Part shown: in pieces, positions 51,222 to 59,037 of the stretch
Layout of the letters: every line of letters begins with the position of its first letter
Position numbering within the stretch: position 1 is the stretch's first letter
Assembly: GCF_024298965.1 (NCBI RefSeq)
Contig: NZ_CP085193.1
Span: forward strand, 8,122,001-8,186,000
DNA length: 64,000 nt
Reading direction: 5' to 3'
Source of the DNA: Streptomyces rapamycinicus NRRL 5491
GTDB lineage: Bacteria > Actinomycetota > Actinomycetes > Streptomycetales > Streptomycetaceae
Position numbers and translations under genes: made by a program
Notes under the pieces: generated by a model
Told to the model about the DNA's origin: nothing
The model's input: the letters and a program-made list of their open reading frames with translations, nothing else
The model's database searches: none

Positions 51222-51890
51222 TTGGACGTCTACGAGGCCGTCACGAGCCGACGGGCGGTGCGCGGATTCACCGACCGGCACGTTCCGCGGGAGGTGCTGG
51301 AGCGGGTGCTGTCCGCCGCGGCTTGGGCGCCGTCCGCGTCGAACCTCCAGCCGTGGCACGCCTATGTGCTGACCGGCGGGCCGCTGGCCGAGCTCAAGAA
51401 GCGGGCCGGTGAGCGGCTGGCCGGGGGCGACGCCTGGGACGAGCCGGAGTACGAGCAGTACCCGCCCGCGCTGAAGTCCCCGTACCGCGAGCGCCGAGCC
51501 GCCTTCGGCGAGCAGCGCTACGGCGCGCTCGGGATTCCCCGCGAGGACCTGGAGGCGCGCCAGCGGGCCGCCTCCGCGAACTGGCAGTGCTTCGGCGCGC
51601 CCGCCGCCCTGTTCTGCTACATCGACCGCGACCTGGGCGGTCCCCAGTGGTCCGACGTCGGCATGTTCCTGCAGACCGTCATGGTGCTGCTCCGCGCCGA
51701 AGGGCTGCACAGCTGTACGCAGATGGCGTGGGCGAAGTACCACAAGACCGTCGCGGAGATCGTGTCACCGCCGGAGGGGCTCATCCTCTTCTGCGGCATG
51801 TCGATCGGGTACGAGGATGGCGCCGTGAGTCACCCCCGTACGGGGCGGGCGCCGCTCGGCGAGACGGTCAGGTTCGTCGACGGCTGGTGA
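51222..51890 (+). CDS. nitroreductase-family flavoprotein
   Basis: A 222-residue protein starting at TTG 51222, with GGGAGATGG upstream. SRRAVRGFTDRHV and WAPSASNLQPWHAYVLTG are the FMN-binding N-terminus; VGMFLQTVMVLLRAEGLHSC and RTGRAPLGETVRFV follow the family. It uses FMN and NAD(P)H to reduce nitro or quinone groups. It is divergent from azoR. Confidence 0.92.
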   Translation: MDVYEAVTSRRAVRGFTDRHVPREVLERVLSAAAWAPSASNLQPWHAYVLTGGPLAELKKRAGERLAGGDAWDEPEYEQYPPALKSPYRERRAAFGEQRYGALGIPREDLEARQRAASANWQCFGAPAALFCYIDRDLGGPQWSDVGMFLQTVMVLLRAEGLHSCTQMAWAKYHKTVAEIVSPPEGLILFCGMSIGYEDGAVSHPRTGRAPLGETVRFVDGW

Positions 51891-51910
51891 GGAGTGAGGC
51901 GTGAGGGGCC

Positions 51911-52387
51911 TCAGCCCTGCGGGGTGGTCAGCCACGCGCTGACCCGGGCCAGCGCGGTGGGGCCCGAGGCGGAGGCCACGTCCTGGGCCAGGTCGGCGAT
52001 CGAGACCGTGCGCAGCGCCTCTCGCCAGGCCGCGTCCGCGCCGCCCATCACGCGGGCGATCGGGCACGGGGTGGTGCATGCCTCGGCCGGGGTGGCCAGC
52101 GGGCCGCGCTGGCGGATCTCCGTGCAGGTGAACGCCGGGCTGGGGCCGTCGACCGCTTCGACCACGTCGAGCACGGTGATCGAGGCGGGCTCCCGGGTGA
52201 GGACGTAGCCGCCCGCCTTGCCCTGGACCGAGCGGATGAGCCCGGCCCGGGAGAGTGCCTGTAGCTGTTTGGCCAGGTAGCTCGCCGAGACGTCGTGCAG
52301 TTCCGCCAGCTTGGTCGCGGGGACGGGCTCCTCGACGGATGTGAGCACGACGCAGCAGTGCAGGGCCCACTCGACTCCGCCGGACAT
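51911..52387 (-). CDS. Rrf2-family regulator with three C-terminal cysteines
   Basis: A 158-residue protein (MSGGVEWALHCCVVLTSVEE; an upstream GTG at 52393 is possible). The HTH is VPATKLAELHDVSASYLAKQ with the wing AGLIRSVQGKAGGYVLTREP. Cys88, Cys104 and Cys108 sit in the ligand region (FTCTEI, ACTTPCPI), as in iron-sulfur Rrf2 proteins, but with C-x15-C-x3-C spacing. It is divergent from the NAD(P)-binding oxidoreductase, with two operators between them. Confidence 0.9.
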   Translation of the reverse strand: MSGGVEWALHCCVVLTSVEEPVPATKLAELHDVSASYLAKQLQALSRAGLIRSVQGKAGGYVLTREPASITVLDVVEAVDGPSPAFTCTEIRQRGPLATPAEACTTPCPIARVMGGADAAWREALRTVSIADLAQDVASASGPTALARVSAWLTTPQG

Positions 52388-52421
52388 CTTCACCCGCCCC
52401 ACTCTAATCAGCTCGCTTACT

Positions 52422-52467
52422 CGGACAACTTGTGTCCGGGTATTTTCTCGGACAAGATGTGTCCGAG
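52422..52467. promoter_or_regulatory. two Rrf2 operators (CGGACA-N4/5-TGTCCG type)
   Basis: CGGACAACTTGTGTCCG (52422-52438) and CTCGGACAAGATGTGTCCGAG (52447-52467), both palindromic, in the divergent region between the rrf2 gene and the downstream oxidoreductase. They are very probably the Rrf2 binding sites. Confidence 0.85.
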
Positions 52468-52571
52468 TTTGATGGACGGCGCGGCCACGTGGTGGTTCAT
52501 GCGCCGTATCCAGGCAGGCGCCATGCGCCCATACGGGCGGCCATGCGCACCACTCCGACGGAAGGCATGTC

Positions 52572-53300
52572 ATGAAGTTCGCGGTCATCGGCGGTACCGG
52601 GCTGATCGGGTCCCAGGTCGTCAGGAATCTGAACGCCGCCGGGCACGAGGCGGTACCCCACGCGCTGTCCACCGGCGTCGACATCATCAGCGGTCAGGGG
52701 CTGGACGAGGCGGTCGCGGGAGCCGATGTCGTCGTCAACCTGACGAACTCCCCGACCTTCGACGAAGCCTCCCCGGCCTTCTTCAAGACCTCGATGGACA
52801 ACCTGCTGGCCGCGGCCCGGAAGGGTGGCGTCGGCCACTTCGTGATCCTCTCGATCGTCGGCGTCGACCAGGTGCCGGAGCTGGACTACTACCGGGCCAA
52901 GGCGCTCCAGGAGGAGATCCTCGCGGCCGGGCCGATCCCGTACTCGATCGTCCGGGCGACGCAGTTCATGGAGTTCATGGACGCCGTCCTGTCCTGGACC
53001 GCCGACGGCGACACCGTCCGGCTGCCCGCCACGCCGATCCAGCCGATCGCCGCCAAGGACGTGGCCGCGGCGGTGACGGAGGCCGCCGCGGGCGCCCCGC
53101 TGCGGGGCATTCGCAACGTCGCCGGGCCCGAGGTCTTCCCGCTGGACGAGCTGGGCCGGATCACCCTGGCCCAGAAGGGCGACCCCCGCACCGTCGTCAC
53201 CGACCCGGCCGCCGGGATGTTCGCCGTGGTCCAGGGCGACGTCCTCACGGATACGGGTGCCCAGCTGGCGCCCACCCGTTACGTCGACTGGCTCTCCTGA
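52572..53300 (+). CDS. NAD(P)-binding oxidoreductase (NmrA/YwnB-like)
   Basis: A 242-residue protein beginning MKFAVIGGTGLIGSQVVRNL with the GGTGLIG cofactor loop. GADVVVNLTNSPTFDEASPA, ILSIVGVDQVPELDYYRAKA and PYSIVRATQFMEFMDAV are typical of atypical SDR/NmrA proteins. It is regulated, by context, by the divergent Rrf2 protein. It is probably a flavin- or NADPH-dependent redox-response enzyme. A strong hairpin terminator follows it. Confidence 0.92.
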   Translation: MKFAVIGGTGLIGSQVVRNLNAAGHEAVPHALSTGVDIISGQGLDEAVAGADVVVNLTNSPTFDEASPAFFKTSMDNLLAAARKGGVGHFVILSIVGVDQVPELDYYRAKALQEEILAAGPIPYSIVRATQFMEFMDAVLSWTADGDTVRLPATPIQPIAAKDVAAAVTEAAAGAPLRGIRNVAGPEVFPLDELGRITLAQKGDPRTVVTDPAAGMFAVVQGDVLTDTGAQLAPTRYVDWLS

Positions 53301-53328
53301 CTCGCGCGCGGCCCGGAGCGGGCTGAGC

Positions 53329-53365
53329 CTCCGCCCGCCCGGCGTTACGGGCCCGGCGGGCGGAG
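53329..53365. terminator. hairpin terminator after the oxidoreductase
   Basis: CTCCGCCCGCCCGGC and GCCCGGCGGGCGGAG arms (one mismatch) around GTTACGG, 29 bp past the stop. Confidence 0.75.
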
Positions 53366-53416
53366 CTCGATGTTGTGGTTGAGCCGGAAGACGTTTCCCG
53401 GGTCGTACTGGGGATG
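53345..53416 (-). pseudogene. C-terminal scrap of a berberine-bridge-type FAD oxidase
   Basis: The minus strand reads QYDPGNVFRLNHNIELRPPG with a TAA stop. YDPGNVFRLNHNI is the diagnostic C-terminal motif of BBE-domain FAD-linked oxidases. Only about 24 codons remain; upstream sequence belongs to another gene scrap, so this is a deletion scar. Confidence 0.75.
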
Positions 53417-53762
53417 AGCGTGAGCCTGTTCGTCGTCTCCGGCGCGAGATTCGTCCTCGCCGGGGAGTCCCTGGTTATCGCGCTCCTCGCGATCGTCCTG
53501 TGCGGCATCGCCTTCGGCGGGGCGGCGACGCATCTGCAGACGGCCGGCCATGGGGGAAGCCGCCGGCGAGAACGGCGACGTTGCGAACGCCCTGCTCACG
53601 ACTGCCTTCAACCTGGCGATCTTCGCGGGTGGCGCGCTCGGGGCCGTCGTCGTCGACAGCATCGGCGCATCGGTCCTCCCCATGGGGATGATCGTGCTCG
53701 CGCTCATCGCACTGGCCACGGTCGGCTACGGCCGGCGCGCGGCCTTCCCGGCCGGGCGGTGA
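53411..53762 (+). pseudogene. C-terminal fragment of an MFS transporter, frameshifted
   Basis: One frame gives GMSVSLFVVSGARFVLAGES and ALLAIVLCGIAFGGAATHLQ. After a duplicated GGCC at about 53541-53552 the next frame continues MGEAAGENGDVANALLTTAF, NLAIFAGGALGAVVVDSIGA and LALIALATVGYGRRAAFPAG. Together they are the last three transmembrane helices of a DHA1-type (AraJ-like) exporter. The N-terminal two thirds are missing, cut against the FAD-oxidase scrap. Confidence 0.75.
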
Positions 53763-53821
53763 CTCCCGGGGAAGGCGGCGACTCACCGGGAAGGCGGCGA
53801 TCCGCGCCGGAACGGGGACGT

Positions 53822-54580
53822 CTACCCCGGCTGGGGGCCCCTGAGGCCTCGGGGCCCACGGCCGGTGCGGCCGTTGCCCGCGCCGTTGAGGGGGAGCAGG
53901 GACTCCAGGGTGGCGCCCCGCACCCAGGCGCCGAGGAGGTTCCGGTGCAGGGCGAGGATCTCGTGCTTCATCGCGAGCTTCTCCGCCTCGCGGGTGAAGG
54001 CGCAGGTGGCGACGTACACCGCGACGTCCGCGCCGTGTTCGGCCTTCGCGGTGCCGAGGAACTTCTGCATATCGCCGCTGGGCACGGTGCGATGGGGCGC
54101 GTAGTGCTTGCACTGGATCACCAGCAGGCGGCCGTCCGGCATGCGGCCGGTGACGTCCGCGCCCAGGTCGCCCGACTTCCCGGAGACGACGACCTGGGTA
54201 CAGCCGTCCCGGCGGCACAGTTCGGCGACGTAACCCTCGAACTGCTGCCAGGTCATGGCGTCCACCTCGGCCATGGACCGCTCACGTGCCGCGTTCTCCT
54301 GCTCGCTCTGCCAGGTGCGGTGTTGTGCGACGGTGCGCAGACGGGTCTTCCGCAGCCACCAGCCGAGGGCGCCGAACAGGCCGATGAGGACCGCCCCGAC
54401 GACGTACGGCCATACCGTCTTCCAGGTCAGGGCCAGCGCGAGGGCCGCCAGCGCGCCGCCGCTCCAGGCCGTGCGGCGCAGCCGTGCCTTCAACCGCCGT
54501 AATGCCGCTTTACGTCCCCGCCCCCCCCCCTGCCCCCGCCCCTGTCCTCGTCCCCGTCGCTGTCGCCCTCGCTTGGTCAT
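53822..54580 (-). CDS. membrane-anchored Mrr-like restriction endonuclease-fold protein
   Basis: A 252-residue protein. A Gly/Arg/Gln-rich N-terminus (RGRGQGRGQGGGRGRK) is followed by two hydrophobic helices (ALAALALALTWKTV, YVVGAVLIGLFGALGWWL) and a Mrr_cat domain from about residue 125: MTWQQFEGYVAELCRRDG, KSGDLGADVTGRMPDGRLLV and IQCKHYAPHRTV, which give the D-QxK active site. The poly-C-like tract near 54528 is part of the N-terminal coding region. The start ATG at 54580 lacks a strong ribosome binding site. Role: a nuclease at the membrane, perhaps in DNA quality control or defence. Confidence 0.85.
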   Translation of the reverse strand: MTKRGRQRRGRGQGRGQGGGRGRKAALRRLKARLRRTAWSGGALAALALALTWKTVWPYVVGAVLIGLFGALGWWLRKTRLRTVAQHRTWQSEQENAARERSMAEVDAMTWQQFEGYVAELCRRDGCTQVVVSGKSGDLGADVTGRMPDGRLLVIQCKHYAPHRTVPSGDMQKFLGTAKAEHGADVAVYVATCAFTREAEKLAMKHEILALHRNLLGAWVRGATLESLLPLNGAGNGRTGRGPRGLRGPQPG

Positions 54581-54678
54581 TGTCCGCGCCCCCTGTCGGT
54601 TCGTTTCTCGTCCCCTCCCCCGCAGTGTCGGGAGCGGCGGGACGCCCCCGCAAGGGCGCCCCTCGCGCGCCGGCCGGG

Positions 54679-54708
54679 TCTGCCGCGGGCGAATCTGCTG
54701 CGGGCCGA
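54679..54708 (+). promoter_or_regulatory. tandem PopR-like boxes upstream of clpP3
   Basis: TCTGCC-GCG-GGCGAA (54679-54693) and TCTGCT-GCG-GGCCGA (54694-54708) lie in tandem, 15 bp apart, about 80 bp before the clpP3 start. They resemble the published PopR target TCTGCC-N3-GGCAGA with degenerate right halves (site recalled from the S. lividans work, not checked here). Confidence 0.6.
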
Positions 54709-54789
54709 GATTCCTTACGGAGCAGGCGAATTGGGTCGATGGTGAAAGGACCGCGGCGGTGTGGGTCGCGGTATTCACAGGGAGGTCCG

Positions 54790-55443
54790 ATGGGAACATT
54801 CGCCACCGGCTGGGAGCCGGCAATGAGTCCGCGAGCCGCGGAGGGGGACACGGCGCCCACGCGGTTCGACGATCACCTGGCCGCGCAGCTGTTGACCCAG
54901 CGCATCGTCTTTCTCGGCACACAGGTGGACGAGGTGTCCGCGAACCGGGTGTGTGCGCAGATGCTGCTGCTGTCGGCCGAGGATCCGCGGTCGGACATCA
55001 GCCTCTACGTCAACAGCCCGGGCGGTTCGGTGACGGCGGGACTGGCGATCTACGACACGATGCGGCTGATTCCGAACGACGTCTCCACGCTCGTCATGGG
55101 ATTCGCCGCGAGCATGGGGCAGTTTCTGCTCACCGTCGGCACGACGGGAAAGCGCTACGCGCTGCCGAATTCCCGCATCATGATGCATCAGCCGTCCGCC
55201 GGTATCGGGGGGAGCACGGCCGATATCGCGATTCAGGCCGAGAATCTGGAATTCATGAAGCGGTCGATCGAGCGGATCACGGCGGAGCACACCGGACAGA
55301 GCGTGGAGACCATTTCGCGCGACGGTGACCGCGACCGGTGGTTCACACCGGATCAGGCGAAGGAGTACGGAATGGTCGACCGGGTCGTGGAGTCGCTCGC
55401 GGACGTACGGCCCGCCGGTACGCGGCGCAGGATGGGGATCTGA
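54790..55443 (+). CDS. clpP3: ClpP protease subunit (ClpP3-like)
   Basis: A 217-residue serine peptidase subunit beginning [30 protein letters not shown] precedes the ATG. The triad is intact: Ser108 in [11 protein letters not shown], His133 in [11 protein letters not shown] and Asp in [31 protein letters not shown] is the substrate groove. In Streptomyces, clpP3-clpP4 form a reserve Clp protease induced by PopR when ClpP1P2 is impaired. It ends one base before the clpP4 start. Confidence 0.93.
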   Translation: MGTFATGWEPAMSPRAAEGDTAPTRFDDHLAAQLLTQRIVFLGTQVDEVSANRVCAQMLLLSAEDPRSDISLYVNSPGGSVTAGLAIYDTMRLIPNDVSTLVMGFAASMGQFLLTVGTTGKRYALPNSRIMMHQPSAGIGGSTADIAIQAENLEFMKRSIERITAEHTGQSVETISRDGDRDRWFTPDQAKEYGMVDRVVESLADVRPAGTRRRMGI

Positions 55444-55444
55444 C

Positions 55445-56050
55445 ATGGGGCAGTACACGATTCCGACGGTCGTCGAGCGCACCACGCAGGGGGAGCGGGC
55501 GTACGACATCTACAGCCGGCTGCTGTCCGAGCGGATCATCTTCCTCGGTACGGAGATCGACGACGGCGTCGCCAACGTCGTCATCGCACAGCTGCTCCAC
55601 CTCGAATCGTCGAGCCCGGAGCAGGAGGTCTCGATCTACATCAACTCCCCGGGCGGCTCGTTCACCTCGCTGATGGCGATCTACGACACGATGACGTTCG
55701 TGTCCGCGCCCATCTCCACGTTCTGCGTGGGGCAGGCGGCCTCGACCGCGGCGGTGCTGCTGGCCGGGGGAGACCCCGGGCGGCGGTTCGTGCTGGAGCA
55801 CTCCCGGGTGCTGCTGGGGCAGCCGGTGAGCGGCGGTGCGCAGGGGACGGTCTCGGATCTCAGTCTGCAGGCCAAGGAGATGCTCCGGATCCGCTCGCAG
55901 GTCGAGGAGGTGCTGGCACGTCATACGCCCCACGACGCCGCCGCGCTCCGCGCCGATATGGACCGCGACAAGGTCTTCACGGCGGAGGAGGCGGTGGCGT
56001 ACGGGCTCGCCGATGAGGTGCTGAGCCGGCGGATGGCCCGGGCATTCTGA
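55445..56050 (+). CDS. clpP4: ClpP-family subunit (ClpP4-like) lacking the catalytic histidine
   Basis: A 201-residue ClpP homologue beginning [20 protein letters not shown]. Ser100 is present in [11 protein letters not shown], and [13 protein letters not shown] keeps the Asp region. The histidine segment (RIMMHQP in the partner) reads [10 protein letters not shown], putting Gly125 in the place of the catalytic His. It may therefore be a structural or regulatory subunit assembling with ClpP3. It is directly downstream of, and co-transcribed with, clpP3. Confidence 0.9.
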   Translation: MGQYTIPTVVERTTQGERAYDIYSRLLSERIIFLGTEIDDGVANVVIAQLLHLESSSPEQEVSIYINSPGGSFTSLMAIYDTMTFVSAPISTFCVGQAASTAAVLLAGGDPGRRFVLEHSRVLLGQPVSGGAQGTVSDLSLQAKEMLRIRSQVEEVLARHTPHDAAALRADMDRDKVFTAEEAVAYGLADEVLSRRMARAF

Positions 56051-56062
56051 GGGCTCGGTGCC

Positions 56063-56638
56063 TCAGGCGGCCAGGCGTACGTCGCCCTGCCGCCCCGCGT
56101 GCCGCGCTCCGCGGTCCGCGACGGAGGTGGCGGAGGTGACGGACGTGGCGGAGGTGACGGACGTGAGGGACGCGACCGACATCGCCGCGCCGTCGCGCCG
56201 CCGCGGGCCGGAGACGAGGCGGATCAGCTCGCCCTGGGCCATCGCGAGGAGGTCGGCCAGACCGAGGCCGAGTGCGCGGGCGGCGGCCGCGAGGACCTCG
56301 GACGACGCCTCCTTGCGGCCCCGTTCGAGCTCGGAGAGGTACGGCATCGAGATCCGGGCCGCCTCGGCCACGTCCTTGAGCGTGCGCTGCTGGGCGAGGC
56401 GCTCACGCCGCAGCACGCCGCCGACGACATCCCGCCACAAGGGTTCCCTCACCGACTCCCGGCCGGGCTGCTCCGGTCCGCCGGGCCCACCCGGGCCCGC
56501 CGGAACGGCGGGAGCCGCCGGGGCGGGGGCGGCCGAGGGGGCACCGGCCCCGGCGGTGGCTCCAGACCGGGGCGCCGGGTCCGCGGTGGCCGGACGCAGG
56601 GGAATGACGCGGGCTCGGTTCGACGCGTGGCTGCTCAC
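56063..56638 (-). CDS. popR: PopR-type XRE regulator of clpP3-clpP4
   Basis: About 191 residues if started at GTG 56638 (VSSHASNRARVIPLRPATAD); the start is uncertain and the frame is open further upstream. A Pro/Gly/Ala-rich linker is followed by the HTH (LRRERLAQQRTLKDVAEAAR, ISMPYLSELERGRKEASSEV). The C-terminus carries repeated TSVTSATSV units and ends GDVRLAA, similar to an SsrA-like degron. PopR in S. lividans is degraded by ClpP1P2 through C-terminal alanines, so a self-adjusting loop is likely. It is convergent with clpP4. Confidence 0.82.
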   Translation of the reverse strand: MSSHASNRARVIPLRPATADPAPRSGATAGAGAPSAAPAPAAPAVPAGPGGPGGPEQPGRESVREPLWRDVVGGVLRRERLAQQRTLKDVAEAARISMPYLSELERGRKEASSEVLAAAARALGLGLADLLAMAQGELIRLVSGPRRRDGAAMSVASLTSVTSATSVTSATSVADRGARHAGRQGDVRLAA

Positions 56639-56851
56639 CCCCTCAGAGTAGGAGCGTCGCGCCCCACGGGAAGGGGACAACGTTCTGCCCTTGGCGAATC
56701 GCTCATGCGTTCGGTGTGGGGCGGATGGCGCGAACCGGACCGCGCACACCCCGCGCATCCCCGGCGAGGAGCCCCGTTGTCAGTGCCGGGCCCTAGCGTA
56801 TGGCTGTCCTTATTCACGCTTGCTGGGCTGCTTGCGTAACTCGGACACGGC

Positions 56852-56885
56852 GGGGGCCGGACCCAACAGCGCGGGTCCGGCCCCC
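56852..56885. terminator. hairpin terminator
   Basis: A perfect 13-bp stem GGGGGCCGGACCC with GGGTCCGGCCCCC and loop AACAGCGC, 70 bp past the minus-strand histidine-phosphatase stop. Confidence 0.85.
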
Positions 56886-56955
56886 GACGGAAAGACGGTT
56901 CGACCGCCCGGGGCCACGAAGCCACGGGGCCGGGTCGCGAGGCCACGGGGCCGGG

Positions 56956-57618
56956 TCAGGAGGTGATCCGCAGCTCCGGCGGATAGCCGGTCCAGCGCAG
57001 CGGCGCGGGCAGGTGCGCCATGTCGTTGGAGAAGAGCACCGAGGGCGGGCGGCCGGGCGGGGGATACCGGATGACGGTCAGCGCCGCGTTGCACTGGTTG
57101 AGGCCGAGCCAGCGCCACTTCGGGGCGTCGAGCACGGCCCGGACCAGCCAGCCGATGAGGAAGTTGTGCGTCACGACCAGCTCATGGCGGTCCTCGGGCC
57201 CGTCCACCGGCCCCGTGAAGCGCTCCTCGGCGGCACGGGCCAGCAGCGGGCCGCGGGCGCGCTCCTCGGGTGGGAAGCGATGGACGAATTCGAGCAGGAA
57301 GTCGGCGGAGTCGGCGGGCAGTTCGTCCCGCCGGGGCGTGTACGGCACATAGTCCCCGGCCGGTTCGCAGACATGGGCCGGTACGCCGTCGAGTTGGTCG
57401 CCGATCAGCCGGGCCGTCTCGGCCGCCCGGGGCAGCGGGCCGTGGTGGACCGCCGACAGCGGAACGCCCCGGAGCCGCTCGCCGAGCAGTGTGGCCTGGT
57501 GGCGGCCGGTGGGCGTGAGCGCGCCTTCGTCCGGCGTGGCCTCGCCGTGGCGGGTCAGATAGAGATAGCGGGCGGCGCGGGGCGTGTGGGCTGTGTGGGT
57601 CGATTGGGTCGCGGTCAT
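56956..57618 (-). CDS. histidine phosphatase superfamily protein
   Basis: A 220-residue protein beginning MTATQSTHTAHTPRAARYLY. The RHG motif is LYLTRHGEATPDEGALTPTG; RAAETARLIGDQLDG supplies the second Arg and RHELVVTHNFLIGWLVRAVL the second His. It is a phosphoglycerate-mutase-like phosphohydrolase of unknown substrate. It stands alone, transcribed toward popR. Confidence 0.9.
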   Translation of the reverse strand: MTATQSTHTAHTPRAARYLYLTRHGEATPDEGALTPTGRHQATLLGERLRGVPLSAVHHGPLPRAAETARLIGDQLDGVPAHVCEPAGDYVPYTPRRDELPADSADFLLEFVHRFPPEERARGPLLARAAEERFTGPVDGPEDRHELVVTHNFLIGWLVRAVLDAPKWRWLGLNQCNAALTVIRYPPPGRPPSVLFSNDMAHLPAPLRWTGYPPELRITS

Positions 57619-57680
57619 GGTCCCTGTCCGTCGAGAGTCGCTGGGAGGGACGGCCGGTGGCGGGTGGCGGGTTCCGGCGA

Positions 57681-57780
57681 CGCCCGGCCTGTTCCGGCAC
57701 CGTTCCGCCTGCTCCGGTGGCGCCCCGCCTGCCCTGGCACCGTCCCGCCTGGTCCGGCGGCGTCCTGCCTGGTTCGGCGG
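57681..57780. repeat. five tandem 20-bp repeats
   Basis: Five exact-length 20-mers, such as CGTTCCGCCTGCTCCGGTGG and CGTCCCGCCTGGTCCGGCGG, start at 57681, 57701, 57721, 57741 and 57761. They lie in the gap upstream of the histidine phosphatase start (57618) and just past the MASE1 gene stop. There are no spacers, so they are not CRISPR. They may be regulatory or a slippage product. Confidence 0.85.
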
Positions 57781-57819
57781 TATCCGAGGGGGCGTTCGGC
57801 GGCGCCGTCGTACGGCCCG

Positions 57820-58917
57820 CTATCGCCTGTCCGGGGAGCTGCGGTTGCCCTCGGGCGGGTGGGGTTCGTCCGGGGTGAGGCGGAAGACCACGTCGGCCAG
57901 CTGGGCGCAGACGCGTTCGATCTGGCGGCGGGTGGCGTTGCGTTCGGTGATGATCGCGGACAGGAGCAGGGCCGTCAGGGCCGTGGAGCCGTTGAACGCC
58001 TGGAGGGTGACCATCCGGGCCGCGAGAGAGTGGCGGGAGAACGGGCCGGTGCCCTCCGCCGTCGAGGCGATCGCGAGGACCGTGACGATGAGCGAGCACG
58101 GGGCGGCGCCCGCGAGCTGGAAGCGCAGGGCGGCCCAGATCAGGAACGGGAAGACCAGGAAGAGCAGGCTGACCTCCGTCCGCATGGCCACCAGCGTGAC
58201 GGCCGCCGTGCCCAGCAGCAGGGCCACCGCCTCCAGCAGGCGGTACGGGCCGACGCCGCGCGGGAGCCGGGCGCGGCGGAGCACCAGCAGTACGGGGGTG
58301 ATCACCAGGACGCCCATCGCGTCGCCCGTCCACCACACCGACCAGGCCGTCCAGAAGTCACCCGCCGCGAGCGCGCCCGACAGCAGGAGCGCGACGGCGC
58401 CCACCGTGGCGCTGATCAGCATGCCTGCCAGGGCGCCGAGGAAGACCAGGACGAGCGCGTCCCGCAGCCGGTCCACGGCGGGCCGGAAGCCCACGCGCCG
58501 CAGCAGCAGATATGAGCAGACCGGGGCGAGGGTGTTGCCCGCCACGATCGTGATGACGGCCGGGGGCGACGGGCCGATGGGGGCGTTGACCGCTACGGCG
58601 CCGAGGGCGATGCCCGGCCAGGCCATCGGGCCCAGCGTCAGCAGACAGGCCAGTGCGATGCCGGTCGGCGGCCACAGCGGGGTGACCTGACCGCGCACCA
58701 GCTCCTGGAGCAGTCCGATCCTGGCGCCCGCGTAGTAGAGGGCGGCGACGGCCACGAGCCGCAGTGCGGTGGCGCCGTGACGCCGGAGGCTGTTGTTCCG
58801 CCGGATCCCCATGTCGCGCGCCACAGCCGCCATCAGACTACGGGCGCCCTCGGACGGCGCGGCTGACACGCGGCCACCGGGGCCCGGCTCGCCCGTACGC
58901 AGCACAAGCTCGCCCAT
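57820..58917 (-). CDS. MASE1-domain membrane sensor protein without an output domain
   Basis: A 365-residue protein beginning MGELVLRTGEPGPGGRVSAA. Eight or more hydrophobic helices form a MASE1 domain (LVRGQVTPLWPPTGIALACL, ITIVAGNTLAPVCSYLLLRR, DFWTAWSVWWTGDAMGVLVI). A short tail with an amphipathic helix (ERNATRRQIERVCAQLADVV) replaces the GGDEF or kinase domain usually attached. It could work with a separate signalling partner. ATG 58917 is preferred because AAGGCGG precedes it. Confidence 0.85.
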   Translation of the reverse strand: MGELVLRTGEPGPGGRVSAAPSEGARSLMAAVARDMGIRRNNSLRRHGATALRLVAVAALYYAGARIGLLQELVRGQVTPLWPPTGIALACLLTLGPMAWPGIALGAVAVNAPIGPSPPAVITIVAGNTLAPVCSYLLLRRVGFRPAVDRLRDALVLVFLGALAGMLISATVGAVALLLSGALAAGDFWTAWSVWWTGDAMGVLVITPVLLVLRRARLPRGVGPYRLLEAVALLLGTAAVTLVAMRTEVSLLFLVFPFLIWAALRFQLAGAAPCSLIVTVLAIASTAEGTGPFSRHSLAARMVTLQAFNGSTALTALLLSAIITERNATRRQIERVCAQLADVVFRLTPDEPHPPEGNRSSPDRR

Positions 58918-58954
58918 AGGCAGCACCGCCTTGCTCGTCGGGAACTTCCGAGGA

Positions 58955-58976
58955 ATCCCCGCCTTCAGGCGGGGGA
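58955..58976. repeat. IS200/IS605-type end hairpin
   Basis: CCCCGCC-TTCA-GGCGGGG at 58957-58974, within GAATCCCCGCCTTCAGGCGG, the hairpin commonly seen at the right end of IS605-family TnpB elements. It is probably the end of an element that truncated the following gene scrap. Confidence 0.55.
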
Positions 58977-59037
58977 GGCATCGGACTCCTGCGGAGCAGG
59001 GCAGGGGAAGCCGAATCGCCGCCGGGGCTATTCAGTG

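Noticed and set aside
54520..54545. Poly-C tract as a phase-variation switch
   Set aside because: The C run is short and interrupted, lies in a repetitive GRGQG coding region, and no alternative frame makes sense.
57681..57780. Possible CRISPR array
   Set aside because: The 20-bp repeats are contiguous with no unique spacers, and no cas gene is present.
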